Of a stretch of DNA of 64,000 nucleotides, positions 60,205 through 64,000 are shown one piece after another; within the stretch, counting starts at the first letter, position 1; the number at the start of each line of letters is the position of its first letter. The position numbers and the translations under genes are program-made. The DNA comes from JANMDR01 sp031376425 (GTDB lineage Bacteria > Pseudomonadota > Gammaproteobacteria > Burkholderiales > Usitatibacteraceae). The notes beneath the pieces were generated by a model that saw only the letters and a program-made list of their open reading frames with translations, was not told where the DNA came from and did no database searches. Location: NCBI GenBank assembly GCA_031376425.1, contig JANMDR010000280.1, positions 6,767-70,766 on the forward strand, written 5' to 3'.

Positions 60205-61698
60205 CTATACCTGCAAACACAAATACTTAATCTCTAAAAAATCTTCAATACCGTATTTAGAACCTTCACGGCCCAGTCCTGATTGTTTAATGCCGCCAAA
60301 CGGCGCGACTTCGTTGGAAAAAGCACCAGTGTTAATGCCAACCATGCCGCTTTCTAAGGCTTCTCCGACCCGAAACACGCGACCCACATCGCGGCTGTAG
60401 AAATAAGCGGCCAAGCCAAATTCCGTGGCGTTGGCCAAATTAATAGCTTCTTCTTCAGTGTCGAACTTAAACAAGGGTGCTACCGGTCCAAAAGTTTCTT
60501 CGCGCGCCACTTTCATCGCCGCCGTTACCCCCGTTAATACCGTTGGTGTAAAAAATAACGCGCCTGCCGCATGGCTAACACCGCCAGTAGTAATTTTTGC
60601 CCCATGCGCCACGGCATCGGCCACATGGCTTTGTACTTTTTCAATGGCGGCTGCATCAATGAGCGGGCCTATATTTACACCGGGTGTTGTCCCGGCGCCG
60701 ACTTTTAAAGTGCTGGCGCGGGCTTCTAGTTTTGCAGCAAAGGCATCGTACACGCTCGCCTGCACGTAAATGCGATTTGCGGATACGCAGGTTTGTCCAG
60801 CATTACGAAATTTTGCGTTCATTAGGCCATCAACGGCCGCGTCTAAATTAGCGTCGTCAAACACAATAAATGCGGCATTACCGCCTAGCTCCAATGATAA
60901 TTTTTTAATCGTTGGTGCGCATTGACGCATGAGAATGCGGCCAACTTCGGTAGAGCCAGTGAAAGACAATTTGCGCACGATGGGATTGGCACACATTTCT
61001 TGACCAATCGCTGGTGCTGCGGCTGCATCCCCTGTAACCACATTGAGCACGCCTTTGGGCACACCAGCGCGAGTGGCAAGTTCTGCTAACGCCAAAGTGG
61101 ATAGTGGTGTTTGCTCAGCAGGTTTCACCACCATCGTGCATCCTGCAGCCAATGCGGCACCGGCTTTGCGGGTAAGCATTGCGCTCGGGAAATTCCATGG
61201 GGTAATGGCGGCGGTGACGCCAATGGGCTGCTTAATTACCAATAAGCGCTTATCTGCCATATGCGGTGGAATCACATCGCCGTATACGCGGCGGCCTTCT
61301 TCTGCAAACCATTCAATAAATGACGCACCGTATAAAATTTCGCCTTTAGCTTCGGCGATTGGTTTGCCTTGCTCTGCCGTTAAAATGGCCGCTAAATCAT
61401 CGACGTTAGCTACAATTAGATCAAACCATTTACGCAAGATAACTGCGCGATTTTTAGCCGTGAGCGCACGCCATGCCGGCAGCGCTTGATTAGCAGCAGT
61501 AATTGCGCGAGCTGTTTCCAACGAGCCCATATTGGGTACGTGGGCAATGGTTTCGCCGGTGGCTGGGTTGGCTACTGCAAAGGTAAGATGGGATTCGGCC
61601 TGCTCCCACGCACCGTCAATAAATGCGGCGCTTTGAAATAGCTGAGAGTCTTTTAATATTGGGGCAGCAGCGGTGATAAAGCTTAATGCAGTTTTCAT
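60205..61698 (-). CDS. gabD: NAD(P)-dependent succinate-semialdehyde dehydrogenase
   Basis: 497 residues of the aldehyde dehydrogenase family. LELGGNAAFIVFDDANLD carries the catalytic Glu and NAGQTCVSANRIYVQ the nucleophilic Cys; ITPWNFPSAMLTRKAGAALAAGCTMVVKPAEQTPLS and FTGSTEVGRIL bind cofactor. PFGGIKQSGLGREGSKYGIEDFLEIKYLCL is typical of GabD. It oxidises succinate semialdehyde in the GABA route; related semialdehydes remain possible. No gabT is next to it. Confidence 0.9.
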   Translation of the reverse strand: MKTALSFITAAAPILKDSQLFQSAAFIDGAWEQAESHLTFAVANPATGETIAHVPNMGSLETARAITAANQALPAWRALTAKNRAVILRKWFDLIVANVDDLAAILTAEQGKPIAEAKGEILYGASFIEWFAEEGRRVYGDVIPPHMADKRLLVIKQPIGVTAAITPWNFPSAMLTRKAGAALAAGCTMVVKPAEQTPLSTLALAELATRAGVPKGVLNVVTGDAAAAPAIGQEMCANPIVRKLSFTGSTEVGRILMRQCAPTIKKLSLELGGNAAFIVFDDANLDAAVDGLMNAKFRNAGQTCVSANRIYVQASVYDAFAAKLEARASTLKVGAGTTPGVNIGPLIDAAAIEKVQSHVADAVAHGAKITTGGVSHAAGALFFTPTVLTGVTAAMKVAREETFGPVAPLFKFDTEEEAINLANATEFGLAAYFYSRDVGRVFRVGEALESGMVGINTGAFSNEVAPFGGIKQSGLGREGSKYGIEDFLEIKYLCLQV

Positions 61699-62000
61699 AT
61701 TCAGTTTGTACGATTCATTCGTGATTGCAAAACCTACGCGTTTTTTAGCTAACCCATAATTTTACGCGCTAAGTAGCGTAATTTAGTAATGCTGCATTGA
61801 TTTAGTGGCCGTGGTGCAAATAGCGCGATAGTATTGATAGCAGCAAGCAAAAATATTTCGGGGCGGAGTAAACTATGGTTTTATTAAAATACGATGAGCG
61901 TGTGTGCACTAGATAGTTAACTGTATCGTGATGCATTCGGTTGACCGTATATCTTGGTGATTGCTTAAATGTGTTAAAAATATTTTTGTGAGGGTAGATC
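61699..62000. other. Divergent region gabD / DUF4197 gene
   Basis: 302 bases, no gene seen. TTACGC-GCTAAGTA-GCGTAA (61762-61781) is a six-base inverted repeat, 64 bases from gabD, and may be its operator. Confidence 0.35.
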
Positions 62001-62714
62001 ATGAAACAATTTTCTTTATCGGTATTCCAGCGTGCGGGCGCACTGATTGCTGGTGTGGCGTGCATTACCTTTGGCCTGCAAGCCAACGCGTTCAACCTAG
62101 CCAGTATTAGCGATCAGGATGCTGGGTCAGGTTTGCGTCAAGCGCTAGCTGACGGCACGCGGTATGCTGTAGAAAGTTTGGGTAAAGAAGACGGTTTTTT
62201 TGGAAATGATAAAGTGCGCATTCCTTTGCCTAATGCGTTGCAAAAAGCTGAAAAAGCGCTGAAGATGTTTGGCAAAGATAAAGATATCAAAGATCTCGCG
62301 TTGAAGATGAACCGCGCGGCGGAGCTTGCGGTAACCGAAGCGAAGCCAATTTTTGCTGACGCGCTAAAACAAATGACGATACAAGACGCCAAGAAAATTT
62401 TAACGGGCGGCGAAAGTTCTGGCACAGAATATTTTAAAGAAAAAACCACCGATGTATTGCGGCAAAAATTTCGCCCAATTGTTGGCAAAGTAACTGATAA
62501 ATTAGCGCTTGCTGCGCAATATAATGCGTTAGCGGCGCAGGGAAAACAATTTGGTTTGGTTAAAGGTAATGAAACATCAGTAGAAGATTTTGTGACAGAA
62601 AAAGCCTTAGATGGATTGTTTTTTATGGTGGCCGAAAAAGAACGTGCCATTCGTAAAGACCCAGTGGGGCAGGCGAGTAGTATTTTGCAAAAAGTGTTTG
62701 GCGCGTTGCGCTAA
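62001..62714 (+). CDS. DUF4197-domain protein, secreted
   Basis: 237 residues with a signal peptide ending about residue 28 (LQANAFNLAS). DAGSGLRQALADGTRYAVESLGKEDGFFGNDKVRIPLPNALQKAEKAL, NRAAELAVTEAKPIFADALKQMTIQDAKKILTGGESSGTEYFKEKT and LDGLFFMVAEKERAIRKDP are the DUF4197 signatures. All-helical periplasmic protein of unknown function. GAGGGTAG precedes the ATG. Confidence 0.9.
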   Translation: MKQFSLSVFQRAGALIAGVACITFGLQANAFNLASISDQDAGSGLRQALADGTRYAVESLGKEDGFFGNDKVRIPLPNALQKAEKALKMFGKDKDIKDLALKMNRAAELAVTEAKPIFADALKQMTIQDAKKILTGGESSGTEYFKEKTTDVLRQKFRPIVGKVTDKLALAAQYNALAAQGKQFGLVKGNETSVEDFVTEKALDGLFFMVAEKERAIRKDPVGQASSILQKVFGALR

Positions 62715-62771
62715 CTAGTGCGTTTAATAATTAGTTGAATCGAAATTTTTAAAATTTTCAGGAGGTTTACA

Positions 62772-64000
62772 GTGAAAAAAAACAATATGAATGCTTCACG
62801 ACGACTAGCAAATACGCTGGCCATTTCCGCAATGTTGGCGTTGGGTTTGGCCGTTACATCTGCCCAAGCAGCCACCTTAAGATGGGCAAGCCAAGGCGAT
62901 GCGTCCACCCATGACCCTCATGCACAAAATGAGTCATTTAATAATCAAATAAATGGTCAAATTTACGAGCAGCTTTTAACGCGCGATAAGTCCATGAACA
63001 TCGTGCCCTGCTTAGTCACGGCATGGAAGCAAACTTCCCCCACCACATGGGTGTTCACTATGCGCAAGGGCGTGACGTGGCACGATGGCACAGCGCTTAA
63101 AGTGGAAGATCTAATGTACTCCGTAGAGCGCTCCGCAATGCCAACATCCAACATGAAAGACTATGGTTTGGCGTTGGGCAAGCCCACAAAAATTGACGAC
63201 AACACCTTTCAACTCACCACACCTGTACCCAACCCCGTATTGCCAGACATGATTGGTAGCGGTAATATTTTTGTGATGAGCAAAGCATGGGCGGAGAAAA
63301 ACGGCGTGGTAAAGCCGCAAGATTTTAAAGCTAAAGAAGAAACCTATGCCGTGCGTAACGCCATGGGTACTGGGCCATACATTTTGGTATCGCGCGAGGC
63401 GGACGTAAAAACGGTAATGAAGAAAAACCCAAACTGGTGGGGCATCAAAGATGGTCGCTTTACCGGCAATGTTACCGATATTATTTATCGCCCCATCAAA
63501 TCAGCCCCCACACGCGTAGCTGCATTGCTCACTGGCGAAGTTGATTTTATTCTTGACCCGCCCGTACAAGATATTCAAAAATTAAAATCTGACCCGAACC
63601 TAAAAGTATATGAGGGTGCTGAAAACCGCATTATCTTCATCGGTATGGATCAAGCCCGCGATGAATTGCTCTATTCAAACGTAAAGGGTAAAAACCCGTT
63701 TAAAGATAAACGCGTACGCATGGCGCTTTATCAGTCAGTGGATGTAGAAGCTATTAAGACATCAGTCATGCGTGGCTCGTCGATTCCAAGTGCAATCACA
63801 CTTTCGGCACCAGAGCGAGCAGGCGTGCCGAAAAGCTTAGAAAAACGCCACCCGTTTGACCCCGTAAAAGCCAAAGCCTTATTGGCCGAAGCGGGTTATC
63901 CAAACGGCTTTGAAGTAACAATGGATTGCCCCAATGATCGCTATGTTAATGATGAAAAAATTTGCATCGCATTGGCAGGCATGTGGGCAAAAATCGGCGT
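62772..64000 (+). CDS. ABC transporter substrate-binding protein, peptide type, partial
   Basis: The frame runs from GTG 62772, preceded by CAGGAGG, to the right edge (409 codons). After a signal peptide (about residues 1-37, ending TSAQA) the SBP_bac_5 fold begins: TLRWASQGDASTHDPHAQNESFNNQINGQIYEQLLTRDKS, VTWHDGTALKVEDLMYSVER, NAMGTGPYILVSRE, DKRVRMALYQSVD. It would bind oligopeptides or similar solutes in the periplasm. The permease genes should lie beyond the window. Confidence 0.92.
   Translation, partial: MKKNNMNASRRLANTLAISAMLALGLAVTSAQAATLRWASQGDASTHDPHAQNESFNNQINGQIYEQLLTRDKSMNIVPCLVTAWKQTSPTTWVFTMRKGVTWHDGTALKVEDLMYSVERSAMPTSNMKDYGLALGKPTKIDDNTFQLTTPVPNPVLPDMIGSGNIFVMSKAWAEKNGVVKPQDFKAKEETYAVRNAMGTGPYILVSREADVKTVMKKNPNWWGIKDGRFTGNVTDIIYRPIKSAPTRVAALLTGEVDFILDPPVQDIQKLKSDPNLKVYEGAENRIIFIGMDQARDELLYSNVKGKNPFKDKRVRMALYQSVDVEAIKTSVMRGSSIPSAITLSAPERAGVPKSLEKRHPFDPVKAKALLAEAGYPNGFEVTMDCPNDRYVNDEKICIALAGMWAKIG

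Noticed and set aside
1..64000. CRISPR arrays, transposases, integrases or phage genes
   Set aside because: I saw no regularly spaced repeats or recognisable mobile-element proteins on either strand.

Overview
The window looks like a chromosomal segment of a Burkholderiales-type betaproteobacterium, possibly close to Oxalobacteraceae. The signs are moderate GC, the gene order apaG / rpe-gph-trpEGDC, rplM-rpsI followed by a coiled-coil membrane protein, bactofilin and erpA, an HrcA-type CIRCE site before rpoH, coq7, a trimeric porin, and rimP-nusA-infB-rbfA. The genus is inference. I saw no tRNA, rRNA, insertion sequence, CRISPR array or replication origin.

Layout. 1-1.25 kb: a secreted kelch-type protein running off the left edge. 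1.5-4.5 kb: proton-translocating transhydrogenase (pntA1-pntA2-pntB). 4.7-8.1 kb: a MidA/NDUFAF7-type methyltransferase, a pteridine reductase and a serine-hydrolase lipoprotein. 8.2-22.8 kb: an accessory locus for a uronic-acid polysaccharide. It has two lipoprotein lyase candidates, a TonB-dependent receptor broken by a frameshift, kdgK, kduD, kduI, a LacI-type regulator, an MhpD-like hydratase and a DctPQM TRAP transporter. Near-identical ACCGGT-centred operators lie before three of its transcription units and tie them into one regulon. 23-25.4 kb: a 2TM protein with a LytS/LytTR two-component pair. 25.4-27.1 kb: a BLUF photoreceptor, GTP cyclohydrolase I and ApaG.

27.2-33.2 kb: rpe, gph and trpEGDC, with a Trp-rich leader peptide and mutually exclusive hairpins before trpE. 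33.5-42 kb: porin, coq7, an OsmC-like protein, rplM-rpsI behind a perfect-consensus sigma-70 promoter with a leader of about 260 nt, bactofilin, erpA, rpoH under CIRCE, and a HhH/OmpA envelope pair. 42-49.7 kb: smaller accessory genes. These are VOC proteins, a GIY-YIG protein with a decayed partial copy on the far side of a vapBC module, a cytochrome c / phosphoesterase / ECF sigma / anti-sigma cluster, an unrecognised membrane protein, a small tyrosine phosphatase and a MazEF-type pair. 49.8-55.4 kb: rimP-nusA-infB-rbfA. 55.7-64 kb: GST, purB, a MoCF/CinA-like protein, a TauE/SafE permease, an FKBP isomerase, a GabD-type dehydrogenase, a DUF4197 protein and the start of an oligopeptide-type ABC binding protein cut by the right edge.

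How the uronate genes fit together: the receptor and surface lyases would take in and cut the polymer, and the TRAP system would import (unsaturated) uronates. KduI, KduD and KdgK would convert 5-keto-4-deoxyuronate to KDPG. No KDPG aldolase and no KdgF are present in the window. The MhpD-like enzyme under the same operator has no established role in this pathway and is the best candidate here for an undescribed step.
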